A stretch of 59,931 bases of DNA from Brevundimonas sp. UBA7664 (GTDB lineage Bacteria; Pseudomonadota; Alphaproteobacteria; Caulobacterales; Caulobacteraceae). The stretch lies in assembly GCF_002483305.1 (NCBI RefSeq), contig NZ_DLHQ01000045.1:1-59931 (forward strand). Direction: 5' to 3'. Positions 46,426 through 54,735 of this stretch are shown here, piece after piece. Position 1 is the stretch's first letter. The number at the start of each line of letters is the position of its first letter. The position numbers and the translations under genes are program-made. The notes beneath the pieces were generated by a model, which worked only from the letters and a program-made list of their open reading frames with translations, ran no database searches and had not been told where the DNA came from.

Positions 46426-46917
46426 TCAGTCCTCGACCGTCTCGTGCACGGCCTCGGTCTGGGCCTCGCGGAAGGCCTGGAGCCGGCCGGCGAGAACCGG
46501 GTCCGACAGGGCCAGGATCTGGGCCGCCAGGATGCCGGCGTTCTTCGCGCCCGGCTCGCCGATGGCCAGGGTCGCGACGGGCACGCCGCCCGGCATCTGG
46601 ACGATCGACAGCAGGCTGTCCATGCCCTTGAGCGCTTTCGACTCCACCGGTACGCCGAGCACCGGCAGTTCGGTCATCGAGGCGGTCATGCCGGGCAGGT
46701 GGGCCGCCCCGCCGGCGCCGGCGATGATCACCTTGATGCCGGCCGCCCGGGCCCCGGTGGCGAAGTCGAACAGGCGTCTGGGGGTGCGGTGGGCGCTGAC
46801 CACCCGGGCCTCCCAGGCCACGCCCAGCCGGTCGAGGGCGTCGGCGGCGTGCTTCATCGTCGGCCAGTCCGAGCGGCTGCCCATGATGATGGCCACGGGT
46901 GGGGTCGCGGTCGTCAT
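46426..46917 (-). CDS. purE: N5-carboxyaminoimidazole ribonucleotide mutase
   Basis: PurE converts N5-CAIR to CAIR, the next purine step. The 163-residue class I enzyme contains VAIIMGSRSDWPTMKHAADAL, SAHRTPRRLF and the catalytic GAGGAAHLPGMTASMTELPVLGVP. I start at ATG 46917 (MTTATPPVAI); the frame extends upstream without a good site. It is followed directly by purK. It is divergent from the diguanylate cyclase gene. Length is normal. Confidence 0.96.
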   Translation of the reverse strand: MTTATPPVAIIMGSRSDWPTMKHAADALDRLGVAWEARVVSAHRTPRRLFDFATGARAAGIKVIIAGAGGAAHLPGMTASMTELPVLGVPVESKALKGMDSLLSIVQMPGGVPVATLAIGEPGAKNAGILAAQILALSDPVLAGRLQAFREAQTEAVHETVED

Positions 46918-46997
46918 GAGTCGTGAGCCCTTTTCGACGAAAGCGGCGCGATACAGGACTCGCGTTGCGCCCGCAACCGACGGCGTTAGGCTCACCG

Positions 46998-47606
46998 GTG
47001 GCCGGACGCGCTGAGTCGCCGGCCGGGGAGCCACCTTCGCTCGTGACCGACGCGGCCGTCATCGACCCCCATGCCGAGATCGAGCGCCTGCGCGCCGAGG
47101 TCGAGGCCCTGCGCCTGCGCGCCGAGGCCGCCGAGGCCGCGGCCGATCACGATGTGCTGACGCCGGCCCTGAACCGGCGCGGCTTCGTCGCCGCCATGCG
47201 CAGCGCCATGGCGTTCTGCCAGCGCCACGAGGTGCCGGCGGTGCTGCTGTATCTCGATCTGGACGGCTTCAAGGGCGTCAACGACACCCTGGGCCACGCC
47301 GCCGGAGACGCCGCCCTGGTGCAGGTGGCCGAGCTGTTGCGGTCCAATCTGCGCGAGTCGGACGCGGTCGGCCGGCTGGGCGGCGACGAGTTCGCCCTGC
47401 TGATGCTGAACGCCGGGCTCGACGAAGGCCGCGACAAGGCCCGCAAGCTGGCCGCGGCGCTGGAGGCGGACGGCTTCGTCTGGGCCGGCGAACAGGCGCC
47501 GCTGGGCGGCTCGTTCGGCGTCCGCGCCTTCGCCGCCCACACCGATCCCGAGGTCTGGCTGGCCGAGGCCGACGCGGCGATGTGGGTCAGGAAAAAGGGC
47601 CGCTGA
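46998..47606 (+). CDS. GGDEF domain diguanylate cyclase
   Basis: A single GGDEF domain protein without membrane helices. A coiled-coil stretch (HAEIERLRAEVEALRLRAEAAEAA) precedes it. The active motif is intact (RLGGDEFAL), and RESD lies five residues before it, matching the RxxD inhibitory site, so it probably makes c-di-GMP with product inhibition. The start is uncertain: GTG 46923 (only 5 bases from purE), 46998 and 47043 are in frame. I choose 46998 because it leaves room for divergent promoters. The end nearly meets the DUF465 gene. Confidence 0.85.
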   Translation: MAGRAESPAGEPPSLVTDAAVIDPHAEIERLRAEVEALRLRAEAAEAAADHDVLTPALNRRGFVAAMRSAMAFCQRHEVPAVLLYLDLDGFKGVNDTLGHAAGDAALVQVAELLRSNLRESDAVGRLGGDEFALLMLNAGLDEGRDKARKLAAALEADGFVWAGEQAPLGGSFGVRAFAAHTDPEVWLAEADAAMWVRKKGR

Positions 47607-47612
47607 TCCCGC

Positions 47613-47837
47613 TCAGGCGATGATGTCCGGCAGGATCCGGTCCTCGATCTTGGTGATCTCGTCGCGCAGCAACAGCTTCTTGCGCTTCAGCCGGGCGATC
47701 ATCAGCTGGTCCGGCACCGGCATCCGGCCCAGCGCCTCGATCGAGGCGTCGAGGTCGGCGTGCTCGAGCTGAAGCACCTTGAGCCGGGCGTGAAGCGCCA
47801 GCTCTTCTTCGGTCAGAAAGGGTTCGTCGTCGTTCAT
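47613..47837 (-). CDS. DUF465 (YdcH-like) small protein
   Basis: The 74-residue protein is predicted to be an alpha-helical hairpin: LTEEELALHARLKVLQLEHADLDASIEALG, then LMIARLKRKKLLLRDEITKIED. This is the DUF465/YdcH pattern, in which the 'LKRKKLxLRDEI' segment is conserved. Role unknown; members are short coiled coils. It lies upstream of the GGDEF stop on the other strand with 6 bases between. A second DUF465 gene lies at 49078-49251. Confidence 0.9.
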   Translation of the reverse strand: MNDDEPFLTEEELALHARLKVLQLEHADLDASIEALGRMPVPDQLMIARLKRKKLLLRDEITKIEDRILPDIIA

Positions 47838-47873
47838 GGGAGGCCCTGATGGGGGATCATACTGTGCGTCGCG

Positions 47874-48338
47874 TCAGGCCGGAAGGCGGTCGGCCAGCCG
47901 AACCAGGCCGGCGCGCGGCGTCATCGGCGACCAGACCCGGGCGGCGGCGACCAATGTATTGAGCGGCGGCTGCGGCGGGCCGGAGGGGGCGGGAGCGAGA
48001 GCTTCCAGGGCCGTCAACAGGCGGCGCTCCGCCTCCAGCTCCACCGCCTTGACCTGGGCCCGCACGGCCTCGCGGTCGACGTCGTCCAGGTCGGGCGCGC
48101 GGGGCTTCAGCGCCCGGCGGACGGCCCGCAGCGGCGCGATGGCCGTCTCCTGCCAGGCCCGGGCGGTGTCGCCGGCGGCTTCGAGGGCGTCCTCGTCCGG
48201 GGCGCGTCCCTCGGCGGCGCACCAGGCGGCCCAGAGCAGCAGGGGCACGTTCTGACCCGCGGCGTCCTGAAGCTCCAGACAGGCGTCGGCGACCCCGTCG
48301 GCGGCGTAGGCCTTCAACGCCCAGTCCCACAGGCTCAT
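47874..48338 (-). CDS. TIGR02444 family protein
   Basis: The 154-residue protein begins MSLWDWALKAYAADGVADACLELQDAAGQNVPLLLWAAW, the signature start of TIGR02444, followed by alpha-helical segments with AWQETAIAPLRAVRRALK. Function is unknown. It overlaps the ubiX stop by four bases (ATGA), so translation is coupled to UbiX. The ubiX pairing may mean it helps quinone or flavin prenylation, but that is only positional. No signal peptide or membrane helix. Confidence 0.85.
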   Translation of the reverse strand: MSLWDWALKAYAADGVADACLELQDAAGQNVPLLLWAAWCAAEGRAPDEDALEAAGDTARAWQETAIAPLRAVRRALKPRAPDLDDVDREAVRAQVKAVELEAERRLLTALEALAPAPSGPPQPPLNTLVAAARVWSPMTPRAGLVRLADRLPA

Positions 48339-48961
48339 TCCGGCGAAGGTCCCTTGAGCCCGTCCCAGCGCCGCACCGCCGACCAGTCGAGGCCGAACAG
48401 GTCCAGCGCCCGGCCGACGGACTGATCGACCATCTCGGAGATCGAGGCCGGCTTGGCATAGAAGGCGGGCAGGGGCGGGGCGATGATTGCGCCCATCTCG
48501 GCCAGCGCCGTCATGGTGCGCAGATGGCCCAGGTGCAGCGGCGTCTCGCGCACCATCAGCACCAGCGGCCGCCGCTCCTTCAGCACCACGTCGGCGGCGC
48601 GGGTCAGAAGGGTGGAGGTCACCCCGGTGGCGATCTCGCTCATGGTGCGGACCGAACAGGGGGCGATGATCATCCCCATGGTCCGGAACGATCCCGAGGC
48701 GATCGAGGCGCCGACGTCGTTGAGCCGGTGCGACACGTCGGCGCGGCCCATCAGGTCGTCGGCGGAAAGGTCGGTCTCCTGCGACAGGGTCAGCAGGGCC
48801 GCGCGGGTGACGACCAGATGGCTTTCGACGCCCAGTTCGCGCAGGGCGTCCAGCACCCGGACGCCGTAAGTGACGCCGGAGGCTCCGGAAATTCCGACGA
48901 TCAATCTGGAAGGGGTCGAGCCGGAAGGGTTCCGTACGGCTCTGTTCACATCTTCGGCCAA
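48335..48961 (-). CDS. ubiX: Flavin prenyltransferase UbiX
   Basis: UbiX makes prenylated FMN, the cofactor of the UbiD decarboxylase in ubiquinone synthesis. The 208-residue flavoprotein contains LIVGISGASGVTYGVRVLDAL, the FMN-binding APCSVRTMSEIATGV and RRPLVLMVRETPLHLGHLRTM. The likely start is TTG 48961, with GGAG at a good distance; GTG 48949 is an alternative. It overlaps the TIGR02444 gene by four bases. No ubiD gene lies in the window. Confidence 0.94.
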   Translation of the reverse strand: MAEDVNRAVRNPSGSTPSRLIVGISGASGVTYGVRVLDALRELGVESHLVVTRAALLTLSQETDLSADDLMGRADVSHRLNDVGASIASGSFRTMGMIIAPCSVRTMSEIATGVTSTLLTRAADVVLKERRPLVLMVRETPLHLGHLRTMTALAEMGAIIAPPLPAFYAKPASISEMVDQSVGRALDLFGLDWSAVRRWDGLKGPSPE

Positions 48962-49077
48962 TTCGGGCTCCAGGGTGGTCCGTATCAGGACGGTCGGCAG
49001 TTCACTGGAATGTGATTCTACAGCCGGTCAGACCCGGCGCTGACTGTACTGGTCCCTTAGACATGGAGGCGCAAGCC

Positions 49078-49251
49078 ATGACCATCGAAGCTCGTATCCG
49101 CGAACTGGGAAACCGTCATCGCAACCTGGATGAGACCATCCGGAGGGAGATCACGCACCCGGCCACGGACTCGCTTCGCGTGAGGGAGCTCAAGCAACAG
49201 AAGCTCCGGCTCAAGGAACAGATCACCAGCCTGGAGGCCCGAGCGCATTAG
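49078..49251 (+). CDS. DUF465 (YdcH-like) small protein, second copy
   Basis: ATG 49078 with GGAGG nine bases upstream gives a 57-residue protein, MTIEARIRELGNRHRNLDETI, followed by LRVRELKQQKLRLKEQITSLEARAH. It shares the 'LKxxKLxLKEQI' block with the DUF465 gene at 47613 and lacks the longer N terminus. It is a short coiled-coil protein of unknown role. The longer frame from 49012 adds an unsupported extension. A strong terminator follows. Confidence 0.88.
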   Translation: MTIEARIRELGNRHRNLDETIRREITHPATDSLRVRELKQQKLRLKEQITSLEARAH

Positions 49252-49270
49252 CGACGGTCTCCCGCAATGA

Positions 49271-49306
49271 ACAACGGCCCCGGGAGCGATCCCGGGGCCG
49301 TTTTTC
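49271..49306 (+). terminator. Intrinsic terminator after the DUF465 gene
   Basis: AACGGCCCCGGGA (49273-49285) pairs perfectly with TCCCGGGGCCGTT (49290-49302), with a GCGA tetraloop and a TTTTTCTT tail. It also faces the convergent trcR stop. Confidence 0.92.
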
Positions 49307-49324
49307 TTGTCCGTCGGTCGGGGC

Positions 49325-49996
49325 TCAGTCCTTGGAGCCGAACACCGAGGCGGCGGTCGGCTCGGCGCCGCGGCGTTCGCGGGCTTCCGGCACGAACTCC
49401 TCTTCAGCCGGTTCGGCCGGTGCGTCGACGGCCTGCAGGGTGGCGCCGCCCTTTTTGGCGTCGTCCTTCGCCTTCTTGTCGGCGGCCTTCCGGACCAGTT
49501 CGTCCAGCGCCAGTTGGCCAACCAGGCCCAGGGTCACCGGATCGACCGGCTTGATGTTGGGGCTGTTCCAGTGGGTGCGATTGCGCACGCTCTCGATGGT
49601 CGACTTGGTGGTGCCGAGCATCTTGGCGATCTGGGCGTCGGTCACCTCGGGGTGGTTGCGGACGAACCACATGATGGCGTCCGGGCGATCCTGGCGGCGC
49701 GAGACGGGCGTGTATTTCGGCGGCGCCTTGTGCACCTTCAGCAGTTCGGCGTGGCGGCTGACCACGGCCTGCATGCGGTAGGCGTCGTCGTTCTGGGCCT
49801 TGTCGAGTTCCTCGCGGGTCAGCTGGCCGTTGACCAGCGGATCGGCGCCGCGGATGTCGCGCGCCACGTCGCCGTCGGCGATGCCGCGCACTTCCAGCGG
49901 GTGCAGGCCGCAGAAATCGGCGATCTGCTCGAAGGTCAGGGAGGTGTTGTCGACCAGCCAGACCGCGGTGGCCTTGGGCATCAGGATGTCGGTCAT
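49325..49996 (-). CDS. trcR: Cell cycle transcriptional regulator TrcR family (DUF1013)
   Basis: The 223-residue protein begins MTDILMPKATAVWLVDNTSLTFEQIADFCGLHPLEV and contains HKAPPKYTPVSRRQDRPDAI, then the helix-turn-helix-like TDAQIAKMLGTTKSTIESVRNRTHW. This is the DUF1013 family of alphaproteobacteria, listed as TrcR, a cell cycle regulator. The C terminus is Ala/Glu/Lys-rich and disordered. ATG 49996 gives the family N terminus; the longer frame does not. It is divergent from the CVNH/crystallin gene. Family sure, exact regulon unknown. Confidence 0.92.
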   Translation of the reverse strand: MTDILMPKATAVWLVDNTSLTFEQIADFCGLHPLEVRGIADGDVARDIRGADPLVNGQLTREELDKAQNDDAYRMQAVVSRHAELLKVHKAPPKYTPVSRRQDRPDAIMWFVRNHPEVTDAQIAKMLGTTKSTIESVRNRTHWNSPNIKPVDPVTLGLVGQLALDELVRKAADKKAKDDAKKGGATLQAVDAPAEPAEEEFVPEARERRGAEPTAASVFGSKD

Positions 49997-50210
49997 GGGG
50001 GCATTCCGGTTCTTGTTCGAGCCCGAAAACCGGGCTCTGGATACGACGGCGCCCGGCCTTTCGACCGGGCGTTGATGTTGGCGATATAGTCTCATTCGCC
50101 GGAAAAGAAAACGGAAGCCGACAAGCCTATACAGCCAAGGTTCATCCAGTCCGGTGAACACTGCTCCCACAGACGCGTTGTGCGAACTGACAACTCCCGG
50201 AGGGACTTCC

Positions 50211-51080
50211 ATGTTGATCGAAATGCTGGCCGCTGTGGCGGCCGTCTCGGGCGGCGCTTCCGCGGCGCAGGATGGGCAACTGGGGGCCCGGGTCGCGCCG
50301 CGCGGCGACTATCGCGAAAGCTGCAGCGGAGAATACGTCAATCGCGGGCGGCTCTATGCCGACTGCCGAAATGACCGGGGGCGCATTCGCGGCACCTCGA
50401 TCGAGTTGAACCGCTGCACCGCCTACGAGATTCGCAACGACAACGGCCTGCTGGTCTGCGGACCGAACCGCGGCCAGTTCGAGGATCGTCCCGGCGGCGG
50501 CGGCGGCGGCGGATGGCCGGGGCCCGGCGGCGGCGGGAACGGCCGGGAGATCGTGGTCTATCGTGATGACGGCTTCCAGGGCACGTCCCGGTCGTTCGAC
50601 GGGGCGATCTCCGATCTGCGCAGTTCGGGCATGAACGATACGATCAGCTCGATGCGGATGCGCGGGCAATGGACCGCCTGCACCGATGCGAATTTCCAGG
50701 GTCAGTGCCAGACCTTCTCCGGCGATGTCACCAGTCTTCGGGCGGTGGGCATGAACGATCGCATCTCGTCGCTGCGCCCCGGCCGTTTCGACGGCGGCAA
50801 CGGCGGCGGCGGTGGCGGCGGCGGCTGGGGGAATGCCTCGATCACGGTCTTCGTCGACGTCCTGTACCGCGGCGGATCCGACACATTCACCCGCGAGGTG
50901 CCCGATCTCCGCAGCAGCGGCATGAACGATCGCATCAGCTCGATGCGGCTCCGCGGCGCCTGGGAGGTCTGCACGGACTCCTGGTTCCGGGGCCGGTGTG
51001 AAATCATCCGCGAGGACACCTGGAACCTCGAACAACGGCAGCTGAACGACACCATTTCGTCGATACGGCCGATCCGCTAG
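50211..51080 (+). CDS. Exported cyanovirin-N (CVNH) and beta/gamma-crystallin domain protein
   Basis: ATG 50211 gives 289 residues with signal peptide MLIEMLAAVAAVSGGASA. Residues about 30-90 match CVNH: YRESCSGEYVNRGRLYADCR and GTSIELNRC, a lectin fold that often binds mannose glycans. After a glycine-rich linker comes a first crystallin-type domain (about 118-195: VVYRDDGFQGTSRSF, SGMNDTISSM, ANFQGQCQTF, GMNDRISSL). A second linker and a second domain (about 215-287: DVLYRGGSDTF, GMNDRISSMRL, RGRCEIIRED, LNDTISSI) follow. Crystallin motifs of the 'D/N-x-I-S-S' type usually bind calcium. It is a secreted glycan- and calcium-binding protein by inference. Confidence 0.88.
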   Translation: MLIEMLAAVAAVSGGASAAQDGQLGARVAPRGDYRESCSGEYVNRGRLYADCRNDRGRIRGTSIELNRCTAYEIRNDNGLLVCGPNRGQFEDRPGGGGGGGWPGPGGGGNGREIVVYRDDGFQGTSRSFDGAISDLRSSGMNDTISSMRMRGQWTACTDANFQGQCQTFSGDVTSLRAVGMNDRISSLRPGRFDGGNGGGGGGGGWGNASITVFVDVLYRGGSDTFTREVPDLRSSGMNDRISSMRLRGAWEVCTDSWFRGRCEIIREDTWNLEQRQLNDTISSIRPIR

Positions 51081-51111
51081 GGCCGCGAAGACGGGTGGGC
51101 GGCCACCCGCT

Positions 51112-52083
51112 TCAGACCGTCAGCACGATCTTGCCGACATGGCCGCCCGCCTCCAGCCGGACGTGGGCGGTCAAGGCCTGTTCCAGCGGGAAGGCGGCCT
51201 CGACCGGCGGGCGCACCGCGCCGGAAGCGACCCACGGCCAGGCCGTCGCCTCCACGGCGGCGATCAGACGCGCCTTTTCGTCGGCCGGACGGGCGCGCAG
51301 GGTCGAGCCGGTCAGGACGATCCGCTTCATCATCAGCCGGGCCAGATCGACCTGGGCCAGGGCGCCGGACTGGGTGGCGATCACCACCCAGCGGCCGAAG
51401 GCGTTTAGCGCGACCTGGTTGAGGGCGGCGTAGTCGGCCCCGACCATGTCCAGCACCACATCGGTCCCGCCGAAGGCCGCGATCGCCGCCGCCATGTCGT
51501 CGACCAAAGCATCGAGGCTGAGGTCGGCGCCCAGCCGCCGGGCGGCCTCGGCCTTCGCCGCGCCCCGCGAGGTGGCGATGACGCGCGCGCCGGCGGCCCG
51601 GGCCATCTGGATGGCGGTGACGCCGATGCCGCTGGTCGCGCCGTGGACCAGCAGGGTTTCACCCGCCTTCAACGCCCCGGCCTCGAAGACATTGGCGAAG
51701 ACGGTGCACACGGTTTCGGGCAGGGCGGCGGCCTGGATGAAATCCATGTCGCCGGGGACGGGCAGGGCGTGGCGCGCGTCGACGACAGCCCGTTCGGCAT
51801 AGCCGCCGCCGCCCAGCAGGGCGCAGACGCGGTCTCCGACAGACCAGCGCGCGACGCCCGCCCCGATCTGGTCCACCTCGCCCGCGACCTCGAGACCCAG
51901 GATGTCCGAGGCGCCCGGCGGGGCCGGATAGCGGCCCAGGCGCTGCAGGATGTCGGGCCGGTTGACCCCGGCGGCGTGGACGCGGATGCGGATATGGCCC
52001 GGTCCGGCGACCGGATCCGGACGCTCGGCCAGGACCAGGGACTCCGCGGGGCCGGAGCCACCCGTGATCTCGACTACGCGCAT
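51112..52083 (-). CDS. NAD(P)H-quinone oxidoreductase (zinc-independent MDR, PIG3-like)
   Basis: The 323-residue medium-chain reductase contains HAAGVNRPDILQRLGRYPAPPGASDILGLEVAGEV and the nucleotide motif LVHGATSGIGVTAIQMARAAGARVIAT. It lacks the zinc ligands of alcohol dehydrogenases. It fits the PIG3/QOR subgroup that reduces quinones or enones with NADPH. ATG 52083 is well placed. Gene is convergent with the CVNH gene. Substrate is not evident. Confidence 0.92.
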   Translation of the reverse strand: MRVVEITGGSGPAESLVLAERPDPVAGPGHIRIRVHAAGVNRPDILQRLGRYPAPPGASDILGLEVAGEVDQIGAGVARWSVGDRVCALLGGGGYAERAVVDARHALPVPGDMDFIQAAALPETVCTVFANVFEAGALKAGETLLVHGATSGIGVTAIQMARAAGARVIATSRGAAKAEAARRLGADLSLDALVDDMAAAIAAFGGTDVVLDMVGADYAALNQVALNAFGRWVVIATQSGALAQVDLARLMMKRIVLTGSTLRARPADEKARLIAAVEATAWPWVASGAVRPPVEAAFPLEQALTAHVRLEAGGHVGKIVLTV

Positions 52084-52167
52084 TCACCCTGCCTCGTTCT
52101 TGCAATCGTCCGTGTCCGGGCGTTGAAATAGGCGGTTGAAGGTCGGTTGGCCACGGAGGAGGCGGTC

Positions 52168-52371
52168 ATGTTCGAGGATCTGGAGCCCCGTCCGGCGCGC
52201 GGCGCGCCGCTGATCGCCCTGACGCGCGAGGACCTGGACGGCTATTCGGTCGAGGACCTGAAGCAGCGGATCGCCGGGCTGCAGGCCGAGATCGATCGCT
52301 CCAACGCCGCGATCGAAGGCAAGTCGTCGCAGCGCAATGCCGCCGATGCCATGTTCAACTTTCGTTCGTAA
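52168..52371 (+). CDS. DUF1192 domain-containing small protein
   Basis: The 67-residue protein MFEDLEPRPARGAPLIALTR then DLDGYSVEDLKQRIAGLQAEI and SQRNAADAMFNFRS matches the DUF1192 family of alphaproteobacteria: an N-terminal loop, the 'L.ALs.eDL...sv.el..RI..L..EI' helix, and the C-terminal 'A.a.Ff' end. GGAGGA precedes ATG 52168. It is followed after about 90 bases by rcdA, in the same direction. Function unknown. Confidence 0.9.
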   Translation: MFEDLEPRPARGAPLIALTREDLDGYSVEDLKQRIAGLQAEIDRSNAAIEGKSSQRNAADAMFNFRS

Positions 52372-52460
52372 CCCTGTCGGTTCCGGTCTGGCATGGCCGT
52401 TGCACACGGTGGAAGCGCCGCGCCATGCCGTGCCGGTCGTGATACGGATGCGCCTGTTCC

Positions 52461-52994
52461 ATGAGTCTGGTTGAGTTCATGTCTGTCGACGACACCCTGC
52501 CTCCGCCCACAGGGCGCAGCCGCGCCGCAGTCGTGGATGATTTTGCGCGTTCGGAGCTGTTCGACCGCACCTTCCATGAGGGGATGGAACTGGTCGAGGA
52601 GACCGCCGCCTATCTGGACGGCGACGGGCGCCGGGAATCCAAGCTGCTGTCGCGATCGACGGCCCTGGCCTATGCCGGCGAGAGCATGAAGCTGACCACC
52701 CGGCTGATGCAGATCGCCTCCTGGCTGCTGGTGCAGCGGGCGGTGCGCGAGGGCGACATGACGGCGACGGCGGCCTGCGAGCCGCGCTATCGCCTGGCGG
52801 ACCGACCGGCGGCGGGCGAGCCCAGCCACCCGGAACTGCCCATCGCCCTGGTCGAATATCTGGTCCGCACCGACAAGCTGTACGACCGGGTCCTCCATCT
52901 CGACCGCCGCATGTATCTCGACGAGCCCGAGGAGGATGCGGTCAATCCGGTCCAGAGCCAGCTGGATCGGCTGACGGCGGCGTTCAGGACCTGA
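52461..52994 (+). CDS. rcdA: Protease adaptor RcdA (DUF1465)
   Basis: The 177-residue protein carries DUF1465: ARSELFDRTFHEGMELVEETAAYLDGDGR, then KLTTRLMQIASWLLVQRAVREGDMT and a C-terminal part ending LDRLTAAFRT. In Caulobacter RcdA is an adaptor of ClpXP, working with CpdR and PopA to destroy CtrA and other proteins as cells enter S phase. The helix bundle and size fit. Start ATG 52461 or ATG 52479; both lack a strong ribosome-binding site. Its presence supports a Caulobacterales assignment. Confidence 0.9.
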   Translation: MSLVEFMSVDDTLPPPTGRSRAAVVDDFARSELFDRTFHEGMELVEETAAYLDGDGRRESKLLSRSTALAYAGESMKLTTRLMQIASWLLVQRAVREGDMTATAACEPRYRLADRPAAGEPSHPELPIALVEYLVRTDKLYDRVLHLDRRMYLDEPEEDAVNPVQSQLDRLTAAFRT

Positions 52995-53003
52995 ACCGCC
53001 GCC

Positions 53004-54560
53004 CTACGGCCCGACGTCGTTGGCCACCCGCGCCCCGTCATCGACCGCCTTGGGCAGGCTGAGGGCGATGCCGAGGGCCTCGGCCAGCTTGGCGTCACGC
53101 TCATAGACATCCTCGCGGAAGGCGACGCGGCCCTGACCGTCGACGAAGGCGGTCCAGTACAGCAGGCGGACGCTGATCTCGCGGCCGGTCTGGATGCGCT
53201 TGGTCTCGCGCGAGTCCTGGGCCGCGTCGAACTGGGCCAGCAGGGTGGGATCAGGCGACAGCAGCAGGCGGGCGAAGTCGACGGCGCCCTGGACCCGGAC
53301 GCAGCCGTGGCTGCGCTGGCGCATGGCGAGGTTGAACGCCGCCTTGGACGGGGTGTCGTGCAGGAAGATGGCGTAGCTGTCGCGCAGTTCGAACTTCACA
53401 TAGCCGAGGGCCGCGGTCGGGCCAGCGCGCTGGATGACCGTGCCGTTGGAGATGTACATGTTCTGGCTGGCCAGATAGCCGGGGCCGCGCGGCAGGATCT
53501 CGTTGCGGGCGATCGAGGCCGGGACATACCAGGGCGGATTGGCCACGACTGAGGCGAACGGCTTTTCGAGGCTGGGCGTCTGGTTGCTGGGCGAGCCGAC
53601 GACGACCCGGTTGGAGTGAACCGGGCGACCGTCCTTCCAGTAGACCATGATGGCGGCGGCGGTGTTGACCTCGATCCGCTCCGGCGCGACCTCGCGCTTC
53701 AGCCAGCGGCGGCGTTCGAGGTTGAGGGCGATCTGACGGGCGCGGTCCTCGGCCGAGGCGGACAGCGAACGCTGGCTGCCCGTGCCGATGCGGCCGTCGG
53801 CCACGAGACCGTGTCGGGTCTGGAAGCCGCGCACGGCGGCCTGGAGTTCGGCACCATAGACGATGCCCATCGCGGTCAGGCGGGCGCCGTCGGCGGCGGA
53901 CAGGTCGCCCTCGGCGACGAGACGCTGGATCAGGACGGGAATGCGGGCGTCGCTCATGTCCGGCTCGATGGTCGGACCCTGACGGAAGGTCGGCCAGCCG
54001 CCGTCGCGGATCAGCCGGCGGTAGCGCACATAGCCGGCGGACAGGTTGGAATAGCCGATGTCGGTCGGGGCAAGGCCCTCGAACCAGTCGACCAGACGGT
54101 TCTGGGCGAGGGCGTCGTTCATGCCGAGGGGCAGATCGACCCGGTTCTTCTGCATCTCCCACAGGTCTTCGACGGTCTCGGGCCGGACGCGGCCCTCGGC
54201 GAGAACGCGACCGTAGCCCAGGGCGGCGGCGGTGGTCCGCATCTCGGCGGCGTCGGGGAGGGAGGCGAGGGCCTCGAAATCGAAATAGTCGCCCTGCGAC
54301 AGGCCGTGGCGTTCGGCCCGGCCCGCGGCGGCCTGAAGCGTGCGCAGGCGTTCGGGCGTCCAGACGGGACGCCAGCCGTTCAGTTCATAGAAGGCCCGCA
54401 CGTCGGGCTGGATCGTGGCGGGCAGGCGGGCCAGCTGATCATTGAATCCATCATAGAAGGCGACGGCGCCGGGATCGCGGGTCTGGGCCTGGGCCGCAAA
54501 ACCCATGGCCGACGCGAAGGCCGATACAGCCGCCCCAAGTCCCAACTGCCGTCGATTCAT
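53004..54560 (-). CDS. L,D-transpeptidase (YcbB/LdtD-like)
   Basis: The 518-residue protein starts MNRRQLGLGAAVSAFASAMG, a Tat- or Sec-like export signal. A peptidoglycan-binding-1 domain (about 210-270: GIVYGAELQAAVRGFQTRHGLVADGRIG) is followed by a YkuD domain (about 300-460) with HDTPSKAAFNLAMRQRSHGCVRV, where the Cys is catalytic. It forms 3-3 crosslinks in peptidoglycan or anchors proteins. It is of the large YcbB type with N-terminal scaffold. ATG 54560 is preferred over TTG 54566. Convergent with rcdA. Confidence 0.93.
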   Translation of the reverse strand: MNRRQLGLGAAVSAFASAMGFAAQAQTRDPGAVAFYDGFNDQLARLPATIQPDVRAFYELNGWRPVWTPERLRTLQAAAGRAERHGLSQGDYFDFEALASLPDAAEMRTTAAALGYGRVLAEGRVRPETVEDLWEMQKNRVDLPLGMNDALAQNRLVDWFEGLAPTDIGYSNLSAGYVRYRRLIRDGGWPTFRQGPTIEPDMSDARIPVLIQRLVAEGDLSAADGARLTAMGIVYGAELQAAVRGFQTRHGLVADGRIGTGSQRSLSASAEDRARQIALNLERRRWLKREVAPERIEVNTAAAIMVYWKDGRPVHSNRVVVGSPSNQTPSLEKPFASVVANPPWYVPASIARNEILPRGPGYLASQNMYISNGTVIQRAGPTAALGYVKFELRDSYAIFLHDTPSKAAFNLAMRQRSHGCVRVQGAVDFARLLLSPDPTLLAQFDAAQDSRETKRIQTGREISVRLLYWTAFVDGQGRVAFREDVYERDAKLAEALGIALSLPKAVDDGARVANDVGP

Positions 54561-54646
54561 CGTCAAGGTCTCTTCGCCCCATCGATGCGGAACAAAACGT
54601 CCACGCCCCGAAATGCCAACGCCGCCATGTTATCGGCGTTCCAGGC

Positions 54647-54682
54647 AAACAGAAAGGCGCCGGTCCGGAGACCGACGCCTTT
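54647..54682 (-). terminator. Intrinsic terminator of rpmE
   Basis: AAAGGCGCCGGTC (54653-54665) pairs with GACCGACGCCTTT (54670-54682) apart from one mismatch. On the minus strand it is followed by a T-rich CTGTTT, downstream of the rpmE stop at 54736. Confidence 0.75.
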
Positions 54683-54735
54683 GTGGTCGTCTTGTCGCAG
54701 GGTGTGGCCCGAAAGCCCGGCCCGCGCGAGCAGGC

